DNA from: Psychrobacter immobilis
GTDB lineage: Bacteria; Pseudomonadota; Gammaproteobacteria; Pseudomonadales; Moraxellaceae
DNA: 64,000 nt
Direction: 5' to 3'
NCBI GenBank assembly: GCA_904846265.1
Contig: CAJHAA010000013.1
Coordinates: 26,731-90,730, forward strand
The notes under the pieces were generated by a model. It was not told where the DNA came from and did no database searches. It was given only the letters and a program-made list of their open reading frames with translations. Below are positions 1-9,161 of this stretch, piece after piece. Position 1 is the stretch's first letter; each line of letters opens with the position of its first letter. Made by a program: the position numbers and the translations under genes.

Positions 1-606
1 GCGAAAATGGATGCCTGATTCCCGCCAGCCGCGCTCGCATTGGTTCGTAGCGGCCCAAATTAAAGCGACCTCGCTGAAAGCTATCTCTCGTGGTGCTGAC
101 TCGATACCACCGCTATCTTTTAGCGCGCTTAGGGTTGCCCATAGATCGGGGCGCATGAGAGCAGAGTTTGATGGTATGTCTTGAATAAGGTTGAGATCTT
201 GTTCCTTGCCATTTTTTAAGGTGGTTAAAATCGTCTCTGCTGCCTGTGCTGCTTGCTGTCCAGCAGGTGAACGACTATTCATGCTGTCTTGATGGAGGGC
301 GTAGTTGAGCCAAGCCTGAGCTTTATAGGCAAAGTATTGTTGACGTGCGCTCATGTTTTCTTGTTGATACGCTTGTAACTCTTTCAACATACAATTCATA
401 GCACGTTGGCGCGTACTTTGGTATTTTGGGTGGTGAGACTGAGTTTGAACATCATTGGCACAGTGAGTAGCGTCATGGGTTACTGCCACTTCAGGAGTAT
501 GATGACTCGCCGATGCAACCGAGGTCATTGTCAGGAAGAAAACGGTTGATAATAAAGCCTTTATAGGCTGTTTATAATGGGCTGCTTTGTTGGCAGGATT
601 AGGCAT
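1..606 (-). CDS. Exported protein, C-terminus cut off by window edge (possible OmpA-family)
   Basis: The reading frame is open from an ATG at 606 to the window edge, so 202 residues are visible and the C-terminus is missing. The N-terminus has a signal-peptide-like hydrophobic stretch (residues about 16-33, ending SVASA). The mature part is helical and Gln/Ala-rich, with stretches such as YKAQAWLNYAL and two Cys near residues 49 and 71. This resembles the N-terminal region I associate with some Moraxellaceae OmpA-like proteins, but the diagnostic OmpA peptidoglycan-binding domain would lie outside the window, so that name is tentative. It follows the giant barrel protein in the same orientation after about 165 bp and may belong to the same envelope operon. 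Confidence 0.6.
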   Translation of the reverse strand, partial: MPNPANKAAHYKQPIKALLSTVFFLTMTSVASASHHTPEVAVTHDATHCANDVQTQSHHPKYQSTRQRAMNCMLKELQAYQQENMSARQQYFAYKAQAWLNYALHQDSMNSRSPAGQQAAQAAETILTTLKNGKEQDLNLIQDIPSNSALMRPDLWATLSALKDSGGIESAPREIAFSEVALIWAATNQCERGWRESGIHFR

Positions 607-772
607 GATGCAAAACCTCATATTAAGCGGAGCAGTATCAGTATCAATATTGGTACTTGCGGTTTTTGGCGCTGATCTCATCGCTTATTAAAATATATCT
701 GTCATATAATGTGATGAACAGCGCGATAACGCCCGCATTGTCGTCAGATGATAACACGACAATGGGGATAAA

Positions 773-3700
773 TTACAATGTAGAGTGAGTCGTCAAACGC
801 TGGTTCTTACGTGGATCATCACGTTTGAATAGGTCTTCGTCAAACTTGAAACGTAATCTAAAGTAAGCGCCTTCCATAGTGCTATCGTCATAAGCGATGT
901 CTTCATCCTCAAAGCCCATGAAGTTATAACCTAGTGACAACCAAAGATTGGTCATCGGGCTATAGCCCACTTCCGCACCCAACATATAAGACATATCATC
1001 TGCTTGTTTGTTCCAATAAGTGCCTGCTTGCAAGCCCACATCCCAGCGCTCACTGATGTCATATAGACCACGAGCATAAAGCGCATGGGCTGTATTGTCG
1101 CTACTGATATTATCAGCATCAAACTGAGTATATTTACCCGCGTAACGGCCTGATAACGTCAACGGACGTGTTGGATGATAGTTACCACTCAATGACCAAA
1201 TAACGGCATCTTTTTGATAGGCGTCATCGCCAGTACTGTTATCATCTAAGCGATACTCAAGCTTGGCTAACATGTCTAACTGATTGCTATCATAATCACG
1301 ATAGGCAGCTCCTAGCTGGAAGCGATTAATCGTGCGATTGCCATCGTCATAATCGACGCGCGAGTAGATGTCTTTGGCCAACAGAGTCACATCGTCGGTA
1401 TAGCGATAAGCAATACCAGCGCTACCTAGCAATGTGTCACTGGTCTCACCCCAACGCTTCTCAAAACGCGCCGAGGCTTTGTAATCTTCTTTCGCAAGAT
1501 ACTCTACACCAATGCCAGCTGCCGTTGCGGTGTTCTCGGTATCGCCCTCTAATGATTCAACACGCTCAAATAGAGTATTGATGGTTAAACCTTGCTGGAC
1601 ATACCATTTGTTCTTAAGACCAATGGCCGCTTCAGCTTCGCGGGCACTGATAGCATCGCGCATGCGATATTCGCTATAGACTTTGCCGTCTTTCATGTAG
1701 TTGGCGTCAAAACCAAATACGGTACGCTGGCGTTCTTCAGTATCATCAAGACCATAGCTACCAGATAGACTGTTGATCAAGTCATGACGGGCGTATAGGC
1801 GACCTAAACCACTTAGCGGCGTCTCGCCTCCGATGGAGGTGGCATTACGATTACTGTTATCAATATCTTGCTCATATTCTGCAAATACTAAAGAGTCATT
1901 GAGCTTGGGTAACCGTGCCGTGATACGAGCGCGGGCGGTAGTACCTTCAATATCTTTTTCAGAATCACTGACATTATTTAGCGCTGATTGATTGATAATA
2001 TCGTCATTAAAGAGAGTGTTATCAGTCACATCTACGACGTCTGTTACCGCTTGGATATTGCGTGAAGCTGCCGTCGCATCTTGCTTATAATAACGTAAGC
2101 CAATCTCGCCAACGATGTTGGTACTCAAACGCTGTTCAATACTGGCTAAGACACCTTGGCGGCTAGCATTAGTGGTATGATCTTTAGTGCGGATGCCTTC
2201 TAGTTTTAGCGCGGTCTTTTTGTCATTAATTAAATGAGTGACTTCGACGCCCGATTCAGCGCGCCCAGCAGTCTGCGGCGAGGCACCAGTCACGAAACCT
2301 TCGTCAGTATCGTTATAATAAGCTTTGGCACGAGTGTTTTTCTTGTTATCAAAGTCAAGCTCGATACGCAAGGCATTACCTTCTGCGTCCTGACCGTCTA
2401 ATTCTGTCGCATTGATTTGATTGCTTGGCTGAAAATTTGGATTCTCAGCTTTATTCATCGCGTATTCAGCGACCAGTTTTAGCTTATCGTTAAACTTGAT
2501 AACGCTGTTGACGCTAGCCAGCTCTTCTTTGTTAAGAGGGTCATCACTGTTGACATAGCTACCACCGATGGCGACTTTGTCAGTCAACTGCTGCTTGGCA
2601 GCAATGCCACCGACCAAGTATTTTTCGCCACCTTCATCTACTTCTACAGTGACTCGTAGATAAATAGGGTTGCCATCGATGTCTTGGCTAGCGATAGGGG
2701 CTTTTAAAAATAAGCTGCGGCTGATAGGGTCAATTTCATAATCGGCAAAGCGGGTAAGGGTCTCACGGCTAATGATCAAGCCTGGATTGTTGGCGTCACG
2801 AGTGATCACTTCGACAGTTTCTGAGTTTTCTAATACGGCATCAAAGTTTTCAGCCAATGGATAAGGGCCTGAGATACCAAGACCACGAGTCTCATTGACG
2901 CGCTGGCTGGTACTCGTCTCCGCGACAAAGGCGGTAATGCGAGTCTTGCTATCTTCATACTGGGCTTTTAGGCCAGTCAACGTACGGTTATATTGACCTA
3001 ATTTAATACCTTCATCGTTATCGATTTGAGTTTTTAAATCGCCATACATAGCAAATGAGCGGCCCTTGTCCAAGCGCACATAGAGTTTGCTGGTAGATTG
3101 CGCATCAAAGCCCTTGGCTGATGAATCACCATAGACAGGATAGTATTCGCCAGGCTCGATATCACGGAACAGACGCTCGCCTTTTTTGTCACTGTCATAA
3201 GCCAAAGTTAGCAAATAATCGCCACGTACTTTGCCTTTAAGGAACATCGCGGCGCGACCAGAAGCGGTATAGTCATCGTTACCAGCGAAATCATTGAGCT
3301 CTTGCTCAAAAGCGCCTTGGGCGTCAGTAATGCTGCTGCCATCAAAGTCTTTAAGTGAGATCGCGCCTTCGACGATGCCGACGGCAATGAGAGGACGTAA
3401 TTGCGCGGTAAATTGTAACGGGATAATCTGTTTACTGCTACCAGTGTCGATGACCAACTCACCTTTACCCGGTACACTTGGTGCAGTCACGGGTATGAGT
3501 AACTCGCCACCTGAGACAATAACTTGCGTACCAGCTTGATCTTTACTGCTGTCATTAAGATTGATACGGCCGATATTGGTATCGATAGTGATAGGTGTTG
3601 AGGCAATATAAGGACGGCCATCACGGTCTTTTAGGCTAATAACGACTTGATAATCGCTAACGCCATCTGCCGGTACTAGCTGCGCTTGAGTGCGATAGTC

Positions 3701-6106
3701 AATGGCTTGTAAAGTGTCTGGCGTTGATACTTTAATGGTTTGCTCAGAGATAATTTTGCCATTCACGTCAGTAGCGACACCGCGCAAGATATTGTTGCCG
3801 CGTTTTAAGTCGACGGCATAGTAATCAAAGGCAGTCACATTCTGTTTTTCTTGCTCAGCAGTTTTGCCGATTTGTTGTTCTGATACTGCTTTTCCATTGG
3901 CATATAGTGTAAATATTGAACCCAGTGGCGCTTGTACTTGTACCATTTGTTTATAAGTACTGAGCTGTTGACCTTCGTTTAAATTGATAAAAGCCACGTC
4001 ATTGTTAGCCACTTCTTTGAGATATTCTTCCAGCTCTTTTTCTACTGGCGGTGCTACCGTAGTTACGGTCATATCAACACGATTGGCGGCTGGATTGATT
4101 ATCTCATTGACGATAGCAGAGTCACAGTTGCTACCCAGATCTAAGTCGCCATTGATGTTGCAGCCACTGGCGTCTACATTATCATCGTAGTCACGATTGT
4201 AGTCAGGATCTAGGGTTAGCTCGGTTTTTACTGCTTGCTCAAGGCTATCATTCTTAGCGCTTACTGATTTGCTACGAGCGACAAGCTCCGTATTCAAACG
4301 CTCAGTGCTATCGCCCATACCGACCACGATACCGAAATCGGCACGATGTAATTCGCCATATTTTAAGTCAACGAAACGGCTGCCAGCATCACCAGCATTG
4401 CGATTACTTTGGGTGACCATCTCGGTTGAGTGAGGGATGGTGGTGCGGTCAACTTTTAAGACGTGAGTTTTGGCACTGACACCATAGAAGTTATACTTAC
4501 CTTCAGGATCAGTCACGACAAAGTTACCGTTTTCCATGTAGATACGCACGCCTGCAACGCCAAGTTCGCCATCTTCTTTTTGTTGAATGCCGTCACGGTT
4601 GATATCGTGGTAGACCTTACCGATGATGATGCCATCAGTATTCATGACGCCGCGCTCTACTTCAATCTTCCACTGTGCTTCTCTTGAAACTAAGCTTTTA
4701 CCTTGTTCATTGCTAGCAACGGCAGTCGCGCGGTTGATGCCATCACCGCCTAATGATGAAGCACCGATTAAGACACGATACGTGATTTTTTTACTTTCGC
4801 CATTTGCCATATTACCTAAATTTAGCACCTGATATTTACCATCAGCTTTAAACTCAGTGGTTTGCGCTTGGTCGATATTGATATCAGTAGTTTGGTTGAC
4901 ACGTACACTACCATCTACATAAGCAAAACCACGTGGTAGGGCGTCTTTTAGTTGCACATCGTAAGCGGTAGAGTTGCCACTATTGGTGATATTAATGGTG
5001 TAGCTAACATAATCACCAAATTCAGCGCTTTTAACGTCGCTTTCTTTGGTGACGACTAAGCTTGGGCTATCATCGACGATATTGATTTGTGTATCTAAGT
5101 CATCGATACGTACGGTGAAGTCACCTTCGCTTGGTAGCTGCTCAGCGCCAGTGCCGACAGAAGGCGCGATACAGGCGTCTAGACTTGCAGTCAACGTATC
5201 ATTTGCTAGAGTCTGAATAAATTTGTCATTGACAGCGTTGGCATTGTTTTGTGTTGGTGCTGATAGCTGATATTTACCAGTACTATTGCCCGTCTCAATC
5301 GCTTTCAATGCGTATTTGTCACCCGTCAACAAAGAGGTAATCGTGACCCATACTTGATCTGGCTTATCTAGTTGAACGTTACACTGCGCATAGCTGGCAT
5401 CGATATAGACATTTTCATCGATTTGCGAGGTGGTTTTGTTTTCGTCAAACTTAGGCGTTGTAAATTTGATTTCAGGCTCAACGATGATCAGTCTATCAAT
5501 CGCGTTGACACTCGATACGGATGGGTCTTCTAGAACGACAGCGCCAATTTTAATATCTGCAGTATCGCCACTTTTGCCGTTAACATCTGATAAGGCTTGC
5601 ACGATAAACTGGATACTTTCACTGTGTCCAAGTTTGATTTGTGCGCTTAAATTATCGAAAATAACTTCAGTATCACCACTATCAACGACGCCGTTTTTAT
5701 TTAAATCTTGATAGACTTTTAAGTTTGAGAGCGTTGGCGATACAGCCAATGTTAGCTCAACAGTCTGGTTGCTATAGCTGGTATTGCTTAGGACGTTTAC
5801 CCAGTTGACCAAGGCGTTAGGCATAACGGTGAGTAACGGCTGTTGAGTGAGTTTAATACCGTATTCAGGAAGGTCTGAGGCTTTGACTTGTACTTGGTTT
5901 GAGGTGCTAGATATTGTGACGTCAGTCTGGTTATTGACGTTATAATTAGCATTTGCAGTATTGTTAATGATTTGCAGATTAGGGTTTGCTGCATCAGCTG
6001 CAATCGCGATATTTGATTGCATAAGCAACATTGCCAATGACAGCGCAGAGATCTTTGCTGAACACAATGCAGTACGATTAGACGGTGTCATGGTAGATAG
6101 AGTCAT
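773..6106 (-). CDS. Giant DUF11/SdrD_B-like outer-membrane protein with C-terminal beta-barrel
   Basis: About 1777 residues. The frame extends to a TTG at 6121, but the ATG at 6106 is the more likely start, with GGATAAG a few bases upstream. A signal peptide ends around AIAADA. The next 300 residues are beta-rich. A DUF11-like module lies at about 350-480 (KESDVKSAEFGDYVSYTINI and following). An SdrD_B-like, Ca-binding-type module lies at about 497-570 (YHDINRDGIQQKEDGELGV). Further beta domains follow. From about residue 1050 to the end, alternating amphipathic strands rich in Tyr, Asp and Arg look like a large outer-membrane barrel. It probably displays adhesive or structural modules while anchored in the outer membrane. 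Its neighbours on the same strand are three smaller DUF11-type exported proteins upstream and another exported protein downstream. The exact function is unknown to me. Confidence 0.8.
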   Translation of the reverse strand: MTLSTMTPSNRTALCSAKISALSLAMLLMQSNIAIAADAANPNLQIINNTANANYNVNNQTDVTISSTSNQVQVKASDLPEYGIKLTQQPLLTVMPNALVNWVNVLSNTSYSNQTVELTLAVSPTLSNLKVYQDLNKNGVVDSGDTEVIFDNLSAQIKLGHSESIQFIVQALSDVNGKSGDTADIKIGAVVLEDPSVSSVNAIDRLIIVEPEIKFTTPKFDENKTTSQIDENVYIDASYAQCNVQLDKPDQVWVTITSLLTGDKYALKAIETGNSTGKYQLSAPTQNNANAVNDKFIQTLANDTLTASLDACIAPSVGTGAEQLPSEGDFTVRIDDLDTQINIVDDSPSLVVTKESDVKSAEFGDYVSYTINITNSGNSTAYDVQLKDALPRGFAYVDGSVRVNQTTDINIDQAQTTEFKADGKYQVLNLGNMANGESKKITYRVLIGASSLGGDGINRATAVASNEQGKSLVSREAQWKIEVERGVMNTDGIIIGKVYHDINRDGIQQKEDGELGVAGVRIYMENGNFVVTDPEGKYNFYGVSAKTHVLKVDRTTIPHSTEMVTQSNRNAGDAGSRFVDLKYGELHRADFGIVVGMGDSTERLNTELVARSKSVSAKNDSLEQAVKTELTLDPDYNRDYDDNVDASGCNINGDLDLGSNCDSAIVNEIINPAANRVDMTVTTVAPPVEKELEEYLKEVANNDVAFINLNEGQQLSTYKQMVQVQAPLGSIFTLYANGKAVSEQQIGKTAEQEKQNVTAFDYYAVDLKRGNNILRGVATDVNGKIISEQTIKVSTPDTLQAIDYRTQAQLVPADGVSDYQVVISLKDRDGRPYIASTPITIDTNIGRINLNDSSKDQAGTQVIVSGGELLIPVTAPSVPGKGELVIDTGSSKQIIPLQFTAQLRPLIAVGIVEGAISLKDFDGSSITDAQGAFEQELNDFAGNDDYTASGRAAMFLKGKVRGDYLLTLAYDSDKKGERLFRDIEPGEYYPVYGDSSAKGFDAQSTSKLYVRLDKGRSFAMYGDLKTQIDNDEGIKLGQYNRTLTGLKAQYEDSKTRITAFVAETSTSQRVNETRGLGISGPYPLAENFDAVLENSETVEVITRDANNPGLIISRETLTRFADYEIDPISRSLFLKAPIASQDIDGNPIYLRVTVEVDEGGEKYLVGGIAAKQQLTDKVAIGGSYVNSDDPLNKEELASVNSVIKFNDKLKLVAEYAMNKAENPNFQPSNQINATELDGQDAEGNALRIELDFDNKKNTRAKAYYNDTDEGFVTGASPQTAGRAESGVEVTHLINDKKTALKLEGIRTKDHTTNASRQGVLASIEQRLSTNIVGEIGLRYYKQDATAASRNIQAVTDVVDVTDNTLFNDDIINQSALNNVSDSEKDIEGTTARARITARLPKLNDSLVFAEYEQDIDNSNRNATSIGGETPLSGLGRLYARHDLINSLSGSYGLDDTEERQRTVFGFDANYMKDGKVYSEYRMRDAISAREAEAAIGLKNKWYVQQGLTINTLFERVESLEGDTENTATAAGIGVEYLAKEDYKASARFEKRWGETSDTLLGSAGIAYRYTDDVTLLAKDIYSRVDYDDGNRTINRFQLGAAYRDYDSNQLDMLAKLEYRLDDNSTGDDAYQKDAVIWSLSGNYHPTRPLTLSGRYAGKYTQFDADNISSDNTAHALYARGLYDISERWDVGLQAGTYWNKQADDMSYMLGAEVGYSPMTNLWLSLGYNFMGFEDEDIAYDDSTMEGAYFRLRFKFDEDLFKRDDPRKNQRLTTHSTL

Positions 6107-6245
6107 ATGTCGCTTATCCAATAAAATATCAGTGAGGGTAAGGGTAGAGATTCTCTAGCTTGTCTAATTTAAAATAACTAGGTCAAGCTAGAGGAGTCCT
6201 ACAAGCATCGTTTGATGCTTGTAGAATTTGGAATTCCTTATAAGA

Positions 6246-8372
6246 TTAATTAGGTGTTACTGTCGCAGCATTAGGTTTGATACGAATTGAAAACTGTAAA
6301 GTTGCTGTACCTTTAGGAGTTAGCGGATTGACAGTAGTTGTAACGAAGCCACCTGAGGTTGTAGCTGTTGTTGTTATAGTGCCACCAGTAGTAGTGGTTA
6401 CAGCATCATCTTTATAAATAGCGTTACCTGTGAACTTAGCTAGTTCATCTGAAATAATTAGATCTGTAATACTAAAGCCTAAGCCTGTCGGTGTTGCTGA
6501 AGAAGATGAATTATTTTCCGCTACGATTTGATAGATGACACATTGCCCAGGAATTGCTGATATTTGGGTATTTACTAATGTTTCACCACTATCCACTGCG
6601 CCGTTACAGTTTGTGTCTATGACTTGTTTTTTACTCAACAGTAGTCCTCTTACATAAGTATTGTCAGTTACTACTCGAGCACCTTCTGTTGGCACACTAT
6701 TATCATTACCTGGTGCAAGTGGTACTAACGTTACGATAGTAGTTTCACTTGGCGTATTGTTAGTAGTATTGATAATGGCATTTGAAGAGACAACGTTGTA
6801 CTTTATCGTTGCTGTGCCGTTAGCAGGTATGCCAGCAGGGAAAGCGCTGAAAATATCATATGTATTGCCGCCTACTGTGGTAGGAGAAATGTCTCTTGTG
6901 ACAGTACCTATCGTTACGGTTACATCTCTGACTTGAGTATTTGCACGTTTACCAATGTTTACGTCTGTATCAGTAGTATCTCCAGTGATAGTGAACGTTA
7001 GCTCACCTGATACATCGCCTTCAACCTGATCGCCAGAGTTAGTAATAACTGACTCGTAGTTGGCTCGAGTTGTTCCATTTGTGGTTACTGGAATTTCTTT
7101 GGTAGCTGATCCCTCAATCTTTAATCCACGCTTAGTGGTTATTAAAGATTGTGCATAGTCACTACCAACAGTAGTTGGCACAGTACCATTTAAAGTCTCT
7201 GAATCACTACCACTAGGATAGTATGTGCCAGTAGTCTGAGCAGGATCGTCTTGAGTGCCAGCAGGGCTAGCATTAGTACTATCTATCACTTTACTAGTGT
7301 TAGTCGTATTTGCAGTATCGTCTAAGAGGTCTTCAACTCGGACATGGTTGACTGTAGAAGCAGCTAATACCGTCGTTGCATCAATTCTTTGGACTTTGAA
7401 AATGATAGTAATGGTGCTACCAACTTTCAAATTCGCACCGTCAATTGTAAAACCATTAGGAACTGAGCTTGAAGTACTAGTCGTAGTTGTAGTACCTACA
7501 GAATCACTACTTGTGGAGTTAGTGACAGTAATTGGTTGTAAGGTACTACCGTTTGCTGTTGCTAGTTTCAATCCAGCGGGTAAAATATCTACGATTTTGA
7601 TATTTTTAGCATCAGATGCATAAGTTGCGCTACCGTCATTTTTTACAGTAATAGTATATTCTGCTGTATCGTTAATATTGTTAAGATCTAAAGAGTTTGT
7701 TACTCTCTTTACGATACTGAATACTGGTAGTTTAGTAATTGAATCATCGTTGTTAGTGATTTTCTCGTTACCAGTAACTTTGTCTTTAGATAAGTAATCA
7801 CTAGTAGCAGATAGGGTTAAATCTGTAGTAGCACCACCCTTATTACCTGAAGTTTTTTCACTGATTACAATTGAAGATACATCACCAGCTTTAAGGATAA
7901 TAGTGGCATTGGCAAAATCAGCACCTGACTGATTGGTTACTGTGACTAAGTCGCCAGCAGTATTACGCGTTTGGTAAGTAACTGTTATATTGGCAAGCTG
8001 TGTAGCATCTACACTACCTAAGTCCATATCATAACTATCAGTAAAGTTACCACCATTGGTCAAAGTATGATTATAGGTAATAGTACCGTTAGGAATAACA
8101 GCTATGCCTTTATTAGTATTAACGTCATTATCGCCATCAATATTAGTAGCCACTAATGAGAATTTAACTGTTTCAGTAATACTAATTACTACTGGGTTTG
8201 AATCAACTTTCTTCTGCTCTTGACCTCCAACAGAGTAGGTTGCTGAGGCAACGTTCGTAATAGAAGCAGAGCCTGCAGTAGATTGTTCACCTGCGATAGC
8301 ACCAGTAGATAGACCCATTACCGCAGCAATACCAACGGCTAACAGGCTATAATTAAAATTATTTGATTTCAT
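6246..8372 (-). CDS. Exported DUF11-type repeat surface protein (708 aa)
   Basis: The protein starts at ATG 8372 with a clear signal peptide (MKSNNFNYSLLAVGIAAVMG, cleavage near AIA-GEQ). The rest is Thr/Asn/Ser-rich and beta-stranded, with DUF11-like units such as EYTITVKNDGSATYASDAKN near residue 240 and a second near 450. The last 130 residues form a module with two Cys (DTNCNG and PGQCVIY) that is also recognisable at the end of the 540-residue protein at 9162-10784. No LPXTG motif, transmembrane anchor or barrel is visible, so it is probably secreted or held by a partner. It ends 140 bp before the giant barrel gene and follows the 154-residue gene by about 50 bp, which suggests an operon. 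The Shine-Dalgarno sequence is weak (AAGAT). Confidence 0.8.
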   Translation of the reverse strand: MKSNNFNYSLLAVGIAAVMGLSTGAIAGEQSTAGSASITNVASATYSVGGQEQKKVDSNPVVISITETVKFSLVATNIDGDNDVNTNKGIAVIPNGTITYNHTLTNGGNFTDSYDMDLGSVDATQLANITVTYQTRNTAGDLVTVTNQSGADFANATIILKAGDVSSIVISEKTSGNKGGATTDLTLSATSDYLSKDKVTGNEKITNNDDSITKLPVFSIVKRVTNSLDLNNINDTAEYTITVKNDGSATYASDAKNIKIVDILPAGLKLATANGSTLQPITVTNSTSSDSVGTTTTTSTSSSVPNGFTIDGANLKVGSTITIIFKVQRIDATTVLAASTVNHVRVEDLLDDTANTTNTSKVIDSTNASPAGTQDDPAQTTGTYYPSGSDSETLNGTVPTTVGSDYAQSLITTKRGLKIEGSATKEIPVTTNGTTRANYESVITNSGDQVEGDVSGELTFTITGDTTDTDVNIGKRANTQVRDVTVTIGTVTRDISPTTVGGNTYDIFSAFPAGIPANGTATIKYNVVSSNAIINTTNNTPSETTIVTLVPLAPGNDNSVPTEGARVVTDNTYVRGLLLSKKQVIDTNCNGAVDSGETLVNTQISAIPGQCVIYQIVAENNSSSSATPTGLGFSITDLIISDELAKFTGNAIYKDDAVTTTTGGTITTTATTSGGFVTTTVNPLTPKGTATLQFSIRIKPNAATVTPN

Positions 8373-8423
8373 ATAGATATCTTAAAATTAGAAGAGCAAG
8401 ATTTTATGAGTTGAAGGAGAGGT

Positions 8424-8888
8424 CTAGTTGACGATCGTGTTAAGTGCCACGGCTGCAGACTTCTGTGCTGGTAATAACTTGATATTCCAGCGCAGGGTAC
8501 GATATTCAGAAAACGGAATTTTGACCATTTTGCCATCGACTTTACGCATCAGTGGCATATCGGCATAGTTCTTGCCATCGATACTGGCTTGAGCACTGGT
8601 AGGGTTAGCTTCACCAGTGAAAGCCATATTGGCAGGGATAGGCAGTACGACAGCCAGATCTTGGATATCTTTGTTAATAATATTGCTGTATGTTGCCTTG
8701 TACTGAATGACCGTACCCGCTGGAGCATTACGAACTGGTAGATAAGAGATCTTACCTTCGGCGTTTTTGGTGACTTGATTGGCTGTTAAATCCATTTTTA
8801 AGGCATCATTGGCGTGAGCAGCACTTAGTGCTATTACCGACGCTAAGCTTGCTAATATGGCACTGCGTAAAAAATTAAAACCTTTCAT
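8424..8888 (-). CDS. Small exported DUF11-like protein (154 aa)
   Basis: This begins at ATG 8888 after a good Shine-Dalgarno sequence (AAGGA, 7-base spacing). A signal peptide (FLRSAILASLASVIALSAAH, cleavage after AHA) is followed by one beta-sandwich-like domain of about 125 residues. Phrases such as VIQYKATYSNIINKDIQDLA and VVLPIPANMAFTGE are typical of DUF11-like repeat units. It is probably the first gene of the operon running down through the 708-residue and 1782-residue proteins. It ends NTIVN, recalling the termini of its two larger neighbours. It could be a secreted subunit or periplasmic partner of the barrel protein; no enzymatic motif is seen. Confidence 0.75.
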   Translation of the reverse strand: MKGFNFLRSAILASLASVIALSAAHANDALKMDLTANQVTKNAEGKISYLPVRNAPAGTVIQYKATYSNIINKDIQDLAVVLPIPANMAFTGEANPTSAQASIDGKNYADMPLMRKVDGKMVKIPFSEYRTLRWNIKLLPAQKSAAVALNTIVN

Positions 8889-9024
8889 ATCGTATTCCTT
8901 GCTTAAACCATTATTATCAAGTCAATCTTGACTTCGTCCCATGCAATGTAAAAACTGCAATCAACTATGAATAAGAGATGCTGATAAAGTTAGAATTGTT
9001 CCTTAATGTGATTGTCACGCAAAC

Positions 9025-9053
9025 AATACAAATATTCACCACAAAAACGACAA
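9025..9053 (-). promoter_or_regulatory. Candidate sigma-70 promoter for the 8888-773 envelope operon
   Basis: On the minus strand TTGTCG (9053-9048) and TGTATT (9030-9025) are separated by 17 bp and lie about 140 bp before the ATG at 8888. The match to consensus is only moderate. A strong terminator just upstream (9080-9109) isolates this unit from the 10784-9162 gene, so a promoter is expected in this interval. Confidence 0.3.
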
Positions 9054-9079
9054 ATGGTATTTTGGAGTACACAAACGGT

Positions 9080-9109
9080 AAAGGCCCTATCTACAGAGAT
9101 AGGGCCTTT
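9080..9109 (-). terminator. Intrinsic terminator after the 540-aa surface protein
   Basis: A perfect 13-bp stem (AAAGGCCCTATCT at 9080-9092 with its complement at 9097-9109) closes a 4-base loop. It lies about 50 bp past the stop codon of the 10784-9162 gene. The symmetric A/T flanks would also allow it to act on the other strand. Confidence 0.8.
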
Positions 9110-9161
9110 GTCAGTAAAAAATATTCTTTAGAGTTGATAATATAGCAAGGGGAAATAGTTA

